A stretch of 64,000 nucleotides of DNA from Sipunculus nudus (GCA_026874595.1 CM049307.1:45691678-45755677); one strand, 5' to 3'; positions 12,963 through 24,577 are shown, counted from the first letter of the stretch. Numbers and translations are program-made. Notes: generated by a model from the sequence alone, not told the origin.

Positions 12963-15900
12963 AGCTAATACTACTTTTTTACCTTGACCTTATTCCAATG
13001 GTCATATACTCCATAGCTAATTCCCAATTTTCACTAACCTGTAGGCATGGGGAGTGGGCCTTCCAGTGTTTGCTTGGTGATTGCATACATCTCGTAAGAT
13101 ATTTTTGTTGATGACTGATAATGCAGGCCATATCACTACCATGTAATATTCTTTTTATTTATTTTTGAGAAAATACTTGTTGCAGAAACAATAAACCTGC
13201 CATGCAGAATTGGCCGAGGTTATTGTAAACATAATCAATATAAAATTCTCAGGCATGTTACAAATGTCATTAAATACTAACAAGGGCCATAAATAAACAC
13301 ATAGCTTACAGCAAATCCTGGTGAAGACGAAAGCTTTAAATACTCCGGATTCAGCTCATAGCAATGCCTAGCTGTTAGTAAGTTCTGCGAGTATAATACA
13401 ACAAGGAGCTAACTACCCACAGGGGTAAAAAAAAGTCTCACTGGGAGATGGTATATCTCTGAAGCACTACTACTTCTTCTTCTGTCGGATATAATGGGAT
13501 AATTGAAGTCACATGTATCTTGTACACCTTGCATGTGTTAGTACCAGCAGGAACACTATGTTAACATGCTAGCATAGAGCCATCATCTCAATGAAATGGC
13601 TATATTAATGTTTGATACACCTGCATCTAATATTATCCAAAGTTATATAAACTATGTTTGTGTATGCTGAAGTATGATGTACATTTAACTATTAATATAT
13701 TATTGTGTGGGCTGAAATATGTAAATATAACTATAAATAAATAATTCTAATTATGCAGCAATATGTACATATAACTGTTAATAATATAATTATGTGTCAA
13801 TGTATAAATTTACATTTATAACAGCCAGTTTGGAAATATGTAGCCTTACAGTACAGCATACATTATAATGATACAAAACTTGATCTCGTCAAGTTTTTAT
13901 ATTTTTCTAACTTTAACTTAATAGTTTGACCTTTCTGCTGTAAAGAAAGTTAACAATTGGCTGTATGTAATAATAAAGTGTTTTATATAGTATATAAGAG
14001 GCTAAAAATGGACATACTTAAAATGTCATCACAGCTGAGAAAGGATTTGTTTCATGAAGCTCTGTGGTTTAATGATTGATACAGAATGCTATATTTAGCT
14101 TTCCTGTCAATATCTGCATCAGAACTATTAAGGTCTAAGAGCACGTCTGGCTGAAAGTAAATGGTATTTTAAACATTAATTAACACAAATATGTTATCCT
14201 GGCAATACAATTAATAATAATATTATGTTATGAAGTTTGTTATTAAGAGATTTCATCCTAATATATAAATATACATATAACATGTCAATATTGATGACAA
14301 ATTTATATACTTATCAAAATTAAAGATTGTTACAAATCTGAGTTATATATAGAAATTACGTGTGATATACACTAAAACAATATATTCATCCAGTGGTTCA
14401 TACCAGTTTATTTTGGCATTATCACTAGTCATACTTAGCTAGAATGTAAAGCTATTAATGTAAAGTCACTATTATTTATTTGTTAACTTATAAATGAAAC
14501 TTCAAACACTACGGTGATGCCATGTAAAGGAAATATTCTGTACACATGTGACCATTCCATGAATAATTCATAGACAAGTCCAACAAAATTTGTCACATAC
14601 AACTTGAACCTGCATCATCATAAGAAATGCTCCTCCACAAAAGAAATTCTTCATCTATTTTCATTATTCATGTTGTCATATTTACATTCTGTTCACCCAT
14701 TCTGTGTCTAAATAAATGTTGATGCCAGTATTAAAAATTTCACACAGTGATGTTAATAAATGACAAAGCAGCTGAACACAGAAAAGCACTCACTTGGACC
14801 ATGTTTCCATTCATAAATCAAAGATGTACAACTAAGTCTAAGCCCCAAACCTACTTTACACCTGGTATGTATATAACATGATGTATCTATTTCAGGATTA
14901 ACACGGTTCTCAGTCACTCCCTGCTAACCCTCGGGATGTAATTTACCTGTTTGTTTGTTATCCAATCAATCTTCATCAGCTACCTGTAGATAATACAGAA
15001 TCCGGAGTCTGTGGATCATGTATGCTGTCCCTACAGGGTATACGCTGACCTTCCTTCAGCACCAAGCTAAGGTCAGAGTTGCAGGGCCAGGCCAGGCACT
15101 GCATCGACTGGCACAGGTCCAGTGCTTTACCAATAACAGTTCTCGCAAATGGTCCACTCTCACACTTTACAAATCTCCAAACGGTCACATGATTAAGACA
15201 GCTCCGTTTGAATGGCTATAGCAAGCAGGTACCACTGGTGACTGCTAAAATACTGCTGGTTGCTAAATCCCTGCTTGAAATACTGTAGATATGCTGTTTC
15301 TAAGAACCTGCGCTGCTTTCTAGGCTTATGCAGCAAGGAGGATGCACTGAATCCTTATCCCAACATCTTCAGGTGCTGGTGCAGCCCTGCTCAGTCTTAG
15401 GACAACACAAAAGCAGCACAGCCACAGGCTATAGTCTCCACTGGGCTAGATATCTGTGAATTCAATGCAGTTAGAGCTGCAATTCATTTCTGGTGTCTCT
15501 CCGCTCAGATACATCACTATCTGATTACAGTATTGGTCCCCCTAGCATCACAGCCTGTGGCGTCATTCTATATATCTCCCATGGATATCGGTCCATTACG
15601 AGTGATGCGGCACCACTTTGTCACCAGAAGGATCCGCTAAATGTTTCTGCTCGGAGCCTGGCCGGCACTGACTTAATCCAATCACATCCTCTCCGCTCAC
15701 TCTGTTTACTCTGTTTTTTCTTGCACATTTTTGTTCATTTGCACGATCTCTGGGGAGTTAGTGAGACTATCACATTAACTTGTGTCAAGATTACCCGGAC
15801 AGACTGAGACAGAATGCAAACATTTCCTCAAATTACCTTTCTTTCACCCAGATTAGGCCTATACTGACTGTATGGAACTGTTCTTTAGAAACCACTGTTA

Positions 15901-16264
15901 TAACATTGACCAAGAGGCTTCATTTACTGATTCATGTTTTATTTTCTCATAAAATATTAAATAACACTGGAAGATACAGTCTAGCAATAAAACAGGCACA
16001 TCCTGTCTGGTTAAAGAAGTGACGGCATCAATTTCTGTGAAATATCAGCCAACAGGTATTTCATATAGTTCATTGATTAGTATATATGTAAAATTGTGTG
16101 AAAATTATCATACACATCAGCTACTCCTAATTTTGTTGAGCATGTTCAAAGTAATAGGTTTTATTATTCAACACTGACTTTGCATTTGATTAAATTAAAT
16201 TATAATAAATTACACCATTATATACACACATGCAAAAAAATGGGACCAAGCCCAGAAAAAAAAA

Positions 16265-16645
16265 CCCTCTCCTTATGGGCACATCTCCATTATGGCTTCC
16301 TCTCTAATATGAACATATTTCTATTACGGGTGCCAATGTACTACTGGCACCTCTATTTTATGGATACCCCTCTATTGTGGGGACCACTCTCTTACAGGTA
16401 CCCCTCTATTACAGGCACCCCTAAATTATATCCACCTCTCTATTACAGACACTTCTCTATTAGAGACAAACCTCTTTCACAGACACCCCTTTATAACAGG
16501 CACCTCTATTATGAACATTTGAAGCAATCTCATGAGAAACATAATGAGAGGCTATTTAATGAAATATTGAATGAGAGGTCAAAAACCTCTCTAATATGTG
16601 AACCCCTCTATTATGTTCACCTCTCTTTTACAGACAACCCACTAT
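16265..16645 (-). repeat. Degenerate 18-bp tandem array (minus orientation)
   Basis: About fifteen imperfect copies of CACCCCTCTATTACAGGC-like units, the reverse complement of the unit at 2940-3092. The array resumes at 17107-17215 after the MITE at 16672-17106: a block beginning about GAAGCAATCTCATGAGAAAC (16520) has a counterpart beginning about AAAGCAATCTCATAAGAAAC (17118). The 155-residue open frame on the plus strand (16180-16647) is made by this repeat and is not a gene. Confidence 0.75.
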
Positions 16646-16671
16646 AATGAACATCTCTTAATACAAGTAAC

Positions 16672-17106
16672 TACTGTGGTTGGCTTTATATTCGCGAGGC
16701 TGAAATTTCGCGATTTCTCAATTTTGAATGTTTCGCGAGGGTTTCATTTTTGCGATTTCACCAGAAACTATATCAAATCTTAGGTAAAGCCATACCTGTG
16801 TGTATTATAAAATGAGAATAATTCATGAGTTTGTGCTATTCTGCTTATATAACGATGGTCTCATACACACAGCACGGGTAGTGTAGTTCAAATTCAAGGG
16901 AACGTTTACCCTATACCTGCTTGAATGTAATTAATTATTAAATTTCTCACTGTTCTAAACTATTTACATACAAGTATTGGTTTCACTGAACAAGAAGAAC
17001 ATACTCAACTGGCCAATTATTCCCGAGGGTTTCATTTTCGCGATTATTTCCCATTCGCGAATATCGCGAAATTAAAACCCTCGCGAACAAAAAGGCAACC
17101 ACAGTA
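16672..17106. mobile_element. TA-flanked MITE, copy 2 (TTCGCGAG family, intact CpGs)
   Basis: 435 bp with terminal inverted repeats TACTGTGGTTGGCTTTATAT and AAAAAGGCAACCACAGTA. Sub-terminal blocks TTCGCGAGGCTGAAATTTCG and GCGAATATCGCGAAATT are arranged as an extended inverted repeat. It is inserted within the 18-bp array, so it is younger than the array. It retains CG in positions where the copy at 10892-11293 has CA or TG, so it is probably also the younger of the two copies. It has no open reading frame and would depend on a transposase in trans. Confidence 0.9.
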
Positions 17107-17215
17107 TATCATGGACACTTAAAGCAATCTCATAAGAAACTTAGTAAGAGGTCAGTAACCTCTCTAATATAGATAACTCTCTATTGTGGACAAAATGTGT
17201 CTTTAACTGGGAGGG
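17107..17215 (-). repeat. Continuation of the 18-bp array after the MITE
   Basis: Carries the AAAGCAATCTCATAAGAAAC block and CTCTATTGTGGACAAA units, and ends with AACTGGGAGGGTCTACTGTA just before the donor of the neighbouring Caskin exon. Confidence 0.6.
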
Positions 17216-17246
17216 TCTACTGTATATACATTTAAAAATTACTCAC

Positions 17247-17435
17247 CATGTGATGAACTCTTGCTCATTGGAAGAGGAGATGGCGGTGGAGGAAACTGGT
17301 CGTCCCTGCCTGCCCTGATGTAGTGGCCATTATTTAACTGAGCATGCGAGTGATAGTAGGTAGGTTCCTCATGTAGTTGATGGTCAGGGGATAGCGGGGA
17401 TATTGCTGGGCTCTTCAGACCCCGGTTAAGCACCG
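17247..17435 (-). CDS. CASKIN: Caskin proline-rich linker exon with FPPPP motif (sixth coding exon)
   Basis: A 189-bp internal exon. The acceptor is ctctgattacag (17436 onward) and the donor CATG|gtgagt at 17241-17246. It enters with CG, completing the codon begun by the SH3 exon (A+CG gives Thr), and leaves one base in phase 1. It encodes the segment just after the SH3 domain: SPAISPLSPDHQLHEE, then PTYYHSHAQLNNGHYIR, then AGRDDQFPPPPSPLPMSKSS. The FPPPP core preceded by two Asp (17281-17295) is the consensus ligand of Ena/VASP EVH1 domains, and PPPPSPLP could also bind SH3 or WW domains. Proline-rich linkers are characteristic of Caskin proteins. The segment is expected to be disordered and cytoplasmic. 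Confidence 0.85.
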
Positions 17436-17599
17436 CTGTAATCAGAGCATTCATCAGTATACACAGTGACCCGGTAGAACGTTGTAATTACATTTGCCAT
17501 GATGTGGTTTGTCTGATCACAACTCCAGATTATATTACATATCATCTAAAGATAAAATTCTGTGTATTTCCCCTTTTGTCGGATGAAGGTTGTTAGACA

Positions 17600-19372
17600 C
17601 AACATGATTATGTAAACTAGAATACGGGTAGTCGACAAGCGACTACGTGTATCCACCAAAATCAGAGAAGGACGGGTGAAGAGAGGCATTGATTGAGTGG
17701 CAAGGGGATATAGAGTTACATGTGTTAAATATTAGAATGGATCTCTGCCACATAAACATGATTGTAGGTGGCGCCACCTGTTATTTGAACGAGAAACTAT
17801 CCAAGATATATACACATATATTTCATGTGGAAAAGTCAAACCACTGCAGAGATATGAGTAATTTTATCCCACAGCAGACAAACAGATGGACACTGTGAAA
17901 AAATGGCTGCAGGTGGCGCCACCATTTTTGTTCATGTTATAAAGCTATCCAAGGGCTACATTTGTGTAAAGTTTTTTTCCTGATTGGTCAAACGGTTCCC
18001 GAGATATGAGCTTGGATGCCTGCAGCATAAACGTGAATGTAGGTGGTGCCACCTGTCATAAAATCAAGAAAGCTATCTAGGATGTATACACATGCCGAAT
18101 TTTAGGTGAATTAGTCAAACCACTGCAGAGATATGAGTGATTTTAACCCAAGGCAGATTAACAAATGGACACTGTGCAAACATGGTTGCAGGTGGCGCCA
18201 CCTTTTGTTGTGTATGTAATAAAGCTATCCCAGGGCTACATTTGTGTAAAAAATTTTTCCGGATCGGTCAAACGGTTCCTGAGATATATGGATTTATGTC
18301 TGGAGTGTTAACGTGAATGTAGGTGGCGCCACCTGTCATTAAATCAAGAAAGCTATCTAGGATGTATATGCATGCTGATTTTTAGGTGAATTAGTCAAAC
18401 CGCTGCAGAGATATGAGTGATTTTAACCCCAGGCAGATGAACAAATGGACACTGTGCAAACATGGTTGCAGGTGGCGCCACCTTTTGTTGTGTATGTAAT
18501 AAAGCTATCCCAGGGCTACATTTGTGTAAAAAATTTTTCCGGATCGGTCAAACGGTTCCCGAGATATATGGGATTATAAGTGGAGCGTTAACATGAATGT
18601 AGGTGGCACCACCTGTCCCAAAATGGAGAAAGCTATCTAGGATGTATATGCATGCCGAATTTTAGGTGAATAAGTCAAACCACTGCAGAGATATGAGTGA
18701 TTTTAACCCCAGGCAGATGAACAGATGGACACTGTGCAAACATGGTTGCAGGTGGCGCCACCTTTTGTTGTGTATGTTATAAAGCTATCCCAGGGCTACA
18801 TTTGTGTAAAATTTTTTTCCGGATCGGTCAAACGGTTCCCGAGATATATGGGATTATGTGTGGAGCATTAACGTGAATGTAGGTGGCGCCACCTGTCACA
18901 AAATCGAGAAAGCTATCTAGGATGTATATGCATGCCGAATTTTAGGTGAATTAGTCGAATCACTGCAGAGATATGAGTGATTTTAACCCAAGGCAGATTA
19001 ACAAATGGACACTGTGCAAACATGGTTGCAGGTGGCGCCACCTTTTGTTGTGTATGTTATAAAGCTTTCCCAGGGCTACATTTGTGTAAAATTTTTTTCC
19101 GGATCGGTCAAACGGTTCCCGAGATATATGGGTTTATGTGTGGAAACAGACGCACAAACGGACGCTGGGCAGAGACGAAAGGTCAGAGGTCAAGGTCACT
19201 TGGTTAGGCACCAGTTCACATGTGACCCGATAATTTGTGTAAGTTTCGGAAAAATCTGTCCAGTAGTCTCAGAGGAGTTCTCCGGAAACGAACGCGGAGG
19301 CGGCGGCGGCGGCGGCGGAACCCGGTCAAAAACATAGTATCCGCAAAACTTCGTTTTGGCGGATACAATTAA
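17600..19372 (+). mobile_element. Pearl/Helitron-like non-autonomous element with tandem-repeat core
   Basis: Three parts are visible. On the left is a perfect stem-loop, GTAGTCG-acaag-CGACTAC (17628-17646), followed by GTATCC. In the middle is an array with a 280-bp period (17736-19140). On the right is a unique tail with a (CGG)6 run (19301-19318) and a terminal stem-loop in which GTATCCGCAAAAC pairs with GTTTTGGCGGATAC (19337-19366) just before AATT. Tandem core plus 3' hairpin is the known layout of Pearl-type elements in bivalves, later grouped with Helitrons/Helentrons. The left boundary is uncertain. No Rep/helicase coding is present. Confidence 0.7.
17736..19140 (+). repeat. 280-bp tandem array with ten alternating GGTGGCGCCACC palindromes
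   Basis: About five units. Each holds two related half-units centred on the 12-bp palindrome GGTGGCGCCACC. One series (preceded by TGTA) starts at 17767, 18042, 18322, 18602 and 18882. The other (preceded by TTGCA or CTGCA) starts at 17912, 18191, 18471, 18751 and 19031. Spacing is 280 bp in all inner units. The palindromes at 18042 and 18602 each have one substitution. Conserved phrases between them are CGGTCAAACGGTTCCCGAGA and CACTGCAGAGATATGAGTGA. Confidence 0.9.
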
Positions 19373-22300
19373 GCACTGAGGTACATATTGAAAGAAGGGA
19401 GAACTCAAATTCATTCATAACAGTTTAAAACAGTGAAAGGAAATTTGTCCTTGCACTGTATTAAAGCATATACTGTCTGCCTGCTGGTGCCATTCAAAGA
19501 GCTGACTTTATTCAGTTGTAAAATGTCTTGTGAAATAAGCTGAAAGGATTACCACAAATCTACATTCATATCTACAGTGTATCAGTTTGTGAAGTATCTT
19601 ATATTTTCCATTTAGTGTCAGGTTTTCTCATTTTGATATACCTTTGACATATAGATGTATTTTGTTGAATCAACAAATATATATACAAAAGAAGAGGGCA
19701 ATACACTTGAAGGAGTGCACCCCAGAGTTTTATATAAAATTTGCAGATGAAGTAAAATAAAATATGATCTAGGGAGGTAGATCTAGAACAAAGATTTAAA
19801 TAACAAAAATATCCCAAAATTTCCTCATTCTTTAGCCAAGAAAAAGTAGACCACAGAATAAACTTGATAAATGGGGTCACAGTGACCTATTTTCTAGTTT
19901 GAAAGCAAATGAAAGCCAGCTATCTATACAGAAAATATCATGAGTATATAAACAATAAAGTAAAAGTCTGTAGCAAGATTAAGTATGATAATGAATTGAT
20001 AGATTAATGGATGGACAAAGAAAGGATTATTAGAATGAACATAGCTAATGTATATAGATTGCAAGTGAGCTTGCATGAAACCAGGTATCTATGTGATTAA
20101 ATGTCTGTTCAATACAGGTGTGGACTAAAATGTCAAGTTAATGGAGACCAGCTTTTGAAGGATGTGACCTCTAGCACTATTGTGGGATAGGAGTAGAATA
20201 TTGTGCAGGGTGTATTTGCTGGTCAGGTTAAACTTTCCGGTCAACGTGCCCGTCTGACTAGAACAATATGTACAGGCATCTCGTCACTGACCACCCACTA
20301 ACACTGACCCAACACCACAACAAACGCTGGCAATTTAAAGATATTGATTCAGTCAATGAAGCCATATTCAACTACATTTGTGGCTGATAACTTTGATTAG
20401 CAATCCCTCTACCAACGCTGGGGGTCAACCCACAAACCCTTGCCTGTGAGAGTTCAAGCCTCAAGTCATCAGATTGCCATGGAAACGCTAGCCAGCATGA
20501 GTACCACGGCAACTATTATTATCATTTTTTTCGAGAGCAGATACAACACTGTACGAGATTAACTGAAATTGCTGGTTTCATCGCGGATTTCACAAGTAGC
20601 TGCCACGTCCACGCATCAACTGGTCAGTTTCCGTGAACAATACGTGGGATTCTGATTAAGTCCTCCCCCACCTAGTTCTATCAGGGCTGTTTCCACTGCC
20701 ATTGTGACAGTGACATGAAATCAATGTTTATTATAGATCATGAATATGTAATACATTGATCTATTGGAACATTCACAACATGAGGTCCCTGTATTGATGA
20801 TTTTGAGGAAGGATACTGAAAGACTTAATGTCATCAAAGACTGAATAACTGAACAAATGACTAGACTGTATCACAATCTAAAATCAATTTGCTCACTGAA
20901 TAGAAATAATAAAATAGAGGCCACAGTTAAAAGCAGTAATTAATAATTAATGAACAGTACAGATGATTGTATTAATTAATAAATTAATAACATAGTTTAT
21001 TAATAAATTAATCAAAATGAATTTAGTTTCATCCAAATGTGACAATGTAATTGTGAAATTTTTACTTGGCACTATTTAAAGAATACTTTAAAGTGACTTA
21101 TACTCCATACTAATGGAGAAATGTTTGAGATAATTGCACTTTTATGACAATATTAAACTTGTTAATTGCACCTAATGTGACCAAAAGTCATCAAATGACC
21201 TCCTATATCAGTTGTAACAGCAGTTTTGACCTGTCATCCAATAATCATCTAATATTTTACCTCTCATCCAATCACCATCCAATCTGCTTTAAACTAGCTT
21301 TAATGTTGACAAAACATCCCACTGGTACTAATTTGAAATGTTAAAACAAGTGCTGATATATGCTGTCTGAATCCCAAATTTTGTTAAGTTAGTGTCACAA
21401 GGACATGCTGTCTCTGAAACTCTCTGATACAGTCCATTTTTCAAAGATCATTTAAAAGCAAGGAGATATAAGAATTATAGTCTATTATTGATATAAAGCT
21501 TTCTATTGTCCTTGTGATCATTCCAAAAGATAAAATAGTATTTATTATACATTTAACATTTTGTTCTTAGTTTAAAAACACTGAAGGTAGAGGACACAGC
21601 CTTTATTATGTGAAAAGATGTAGCTAACAATATGACAGTGGGTATCTTACTCTTGGCAGACTCTTAGTAGTTAATGATGAAGTTATATAATCAAGGAAAA
21701 ATTGTAATGTTAGAGAGTTTCACCCTGTAAATTATATATTGTTATTACCAGTACCATAGGCCTGTATACCTTTAGACAAGGGTAATATCATATCTGATTA
21801 ATACTAACCTAATTATTTAATATTCAAGGATAACTCTCTGTGAATAAGGTTTCTATAAGATATGCAGTTGCATGCTCAGTATCATTTCCAGCCTTTTATA
21901 GGATATGAAAAGAACACATCTCTTCCTCTGCATGTGTACAAATGAATACAAGTGTATGTGGGAAAGTGCAAGTTTGTTTATGTTTGTGTGTTATTATATA
22001 AATATACAGTGATCTGTTATTCCAATATATACACACAGATAAACACAAAATCTACATGAATTGTATTAGTTCTTTCTACAAGTATATTTCCTGAATAAAA
22101 GTAAAGATAAGATGTTTTAAAGAAATAAAAAGACTGATAAAATGTAAAACAAATTATAAAGAATCTTGTAATAAAAGTACTGACAGTATTTTACCCCTTG
22201 CATTACGTATACTCTATTCCACAACCTGTCTGTCCATTGATGTTTCTGATATATTACATTAATTGTTGTCAAACATCATGTGATCCATAATTGTTATAAT

Positions 22301-22774
22301 TAATGGAAATTGGACAATTATTAGAATAATGGGAAATGGTAACCCTGAATTATTTCAATAACAATAAAATAAACATTATAACAATAATAACTGATGATTA
22401 TGACTCATAAAGACAAATGCTGCATTCAACATATGACAAAACATAAGATTTCCTTTATATTTGTAATACTGACTTTTTAGCTAGTGAGCCAAATATTTAA
22501 AGCACTTAATGTGCTTGCTAACTTTAATTGGACCACAGAGGGGTATTTTCATTACTCTCAACTGGAAAATAATTTCAATTTCCAATGGACATTCTGTTAT
22601 GGAATTTAGCATTTTGACCTGATGCACATCTGGTGTACAGAAAACATGAGCCAGATCTAGTCAATAAATGATCCTCTGTAATACACCAGAATTTCCTCTA
22701 CGAAGCCGCCATCACCGCAAGCTATTAACAGCGGTGCTAGAGCAAATGCACAGCCAATATGTCTGCCAACTTAC

Positions 22775-22822
22775 ACCGGGGCATGTATGGTCTCCACTGG
22801 TTTTTAGGCCAAGTTTGTCGTC
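22775..22822 (-). CDS. CASKIN: Possible 48-bp cassette microexon of Caskin
   Basis: Bounded by a good acceptor (catattgttttcag, 22823 onward) and a strong donor (GGT|gtaagt, 22769-22774). Its length is a multiple of three, and in the phase imposed by the flanking exons (one base from 25267-25378, two bases into 17247-17435) it is open and would insert RRQTWPKNQWRPYMPR, a basic, aromatic-rich peptide, between the SH3 domain and the proline-rich linker. No homologue is recognised. The match of phase, length and both splice sites is suggestive, but in an 8-kb intron chance is possible. Confidence 0.4.
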
Positions 22823-23216
22823 CTGAAAACAATATGTGATTGATTATACCTACAGCACTCTCATAAGGCATATAATGACCCCACCACTTGTGCAAAGCCT
22901 GGTATGTTTTTTAAGTTTTATTTGATGAATCAAAAATGCAATTAACCACCATGATAAAAATAATCATCCTGGGACATGCTGACACAATTTTTTTTCAATA
23001 TTTAGGAAACACGGGTTGTTTTATAAATTGAGCCACTGGCAAATAATTTTTTTCTGGCATGTAATGCTCACCTTCATCAAAATAAAAATTTAAGTACTTT
23101 TGCCATTAGCTTTTGTTGAATCAATTTTATTATATTCAGCTGTTACACTTATATGCTACCAAACCTTGTACTTTACAGAATCAAGGAAACAAGGTTCTAT
23201 AGTCAAAATTCTGCTC

Positions 23217-23242
23217 ATATATATATATATATATATATATAT
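23217..23242 (+). repeat. (TA)n microsatellite
   Basis: Thirteen AT units. Confidence 0.9.
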
Positions 23243-23740
23243 GCGCCACATTCATCACTGATTATTAGACATATTACCAAATTTCCCCTGTAAAAGTTTG
23301 GACAGAAAAAAAGGGTGCTCCCAGTCACTAAGTGTATACTTTCAGCAGAGCTTTAATTAATGACTTTACCACAGATTTTGCCTCCAAAATTTAGTCCACA
23401 AGGATGAGCCCATTTTTGTGTTTATAAAACCCCCAAACTATAAATTTTAAATTTATAAAAAAAAATTTTCAATGTTTCATATTTTCCAATGATATATGTA
23501 TTCCCCTGGCTTCACACAACTGATGAAGACAACATGCAGCAAAGCAACATAAAGCATCTAACTATAATACTTATCACACATCAACCTTAAGGTAACTAAA
23601 TAAAACCAATAAAAGCTCAATAAACTAAACACAAAACAGGGACTTTTACATTTATGCCAAAATAGGGAGAGCTTTGAGACCTTTCCTGACCTGCTTGTGT
23701 AAACTGGTTGTTAACATTATGATTAATGGTAGCATTACAA

Positions 23741-24577
23741 ATAAAGCACTATAAACCACAGTGTATTTACAGTAACATGTACCTCACACTGGTTACAGTG
23801 CCATCTGGTGCCTTTGCTATAAACTAACATTTATAACTCACTGTCATGTAATACTCTAAATCAGGACTAATACAAAGTGTTAATTGTTATAACAATTATC
23901 AGTAAAGGTTTGGCAATAAATTATTGATCAATACTGATATTTTATTTGTACAGAAAAAAATTCAGTAAATTAATGTAAAAGCAGGAAAAGTGATAACAGA
24001 TGATGTCTAAAAACAATAAAGTGAGCATTTTTGAATGAGATTTCTAGATATAATAATTATATGTTTACAATTTTGATCTGAACTCATTCTGTCAAGGATA
24101 TCAGTCTACACACAAAATTCATAAGGCCACGCCAAGAAAACTAACTGAATCACTATACCTATTTTTCAATGAATTTTTTTATTTTATGAATAAGCACTAA
24201 GTCACCGGTGCTCTTTTCTCTAATCCTTGACATATTTCATGAAAATATAATCTTCATGGATTCTATCAAACATACAAAAGTCATTGACACGCACCACTTC
24301 AAGAATTGAGGCACATTTTTTAAGGTACTCAAATTCCATAAATTTTGTTTCAAAAAATGTTCCGGCAAAAAAAATCACTCGAGCACACCGAATAGCTTAT
24401 ATTACTGTGTGGTATATAGTATCTACCACTGTCAGAGCCCTAACTTAAATGCTTTCCTTATGTTTACAGAAAAAATGAAGTTAAGATTTGCATCAAATAC
24501 AAACACCAGATGGCACTGATTGTCAAGGAACACTTTACTGTAAATACACAGCAGTTTTAAAGCACCATATTACATAA
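23741..24577. mobile_element. Foldback/MITE-like element with about 70-bp inverted ends
   Basis: The left end reads AAAGCACTATAAACCACAGT, GTATTTACAGTAACATGT, then CAGTGCCATCTGGTG. The right end carries the reverse complement: CACCAGATGGCACTG, TTTACTGTAAATACAC, then GCAGTTTTAAAGCACCATA. The two arms are about 690 bp apart and imperfect. No coding capacity or clear target duplication is seen. Confidence 0.65.

Larger units (their letters stand above)
2632..17246 (-). other. Caskin intron, about 14.6 kb
   Basis: The longest intron between recognised exons (17247-17435 and 2564-2631), phase 1. It contains a degenerate 18-bp repeat array (2940-3092), (GA)n, (TA)n and homopolymer tracts, a duplicated block near 7.4 and 8.1 kb, a possible Helitron-like relic ending near 8840, a TA-flanked MITE (10892-11293), a GACCACC-family repeat near 12.2 kb, a dispersed repeat near 12.8 kb, a second 18-bp array and a second MITE (16672-17106). 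Between 14940 and 15700 it is noticeably less AT-rich. I see no confident exon in it. Confidence 0.6.

Noticed and set aside
16180-16647. The longest open frame in the window, 155 residues on the plus strand
   Set aside because: It is generated by the degenerate 18-bp array (repeated PLYYRH-like words); the same unit on the other strand at 2940-3092 is not open.
18977-19414. Open frames with poly-Gly or poly-Pro
   Set aside because: They lie in the repeat array and the (CGG)6 run of the Pearl/Helitron-like element.
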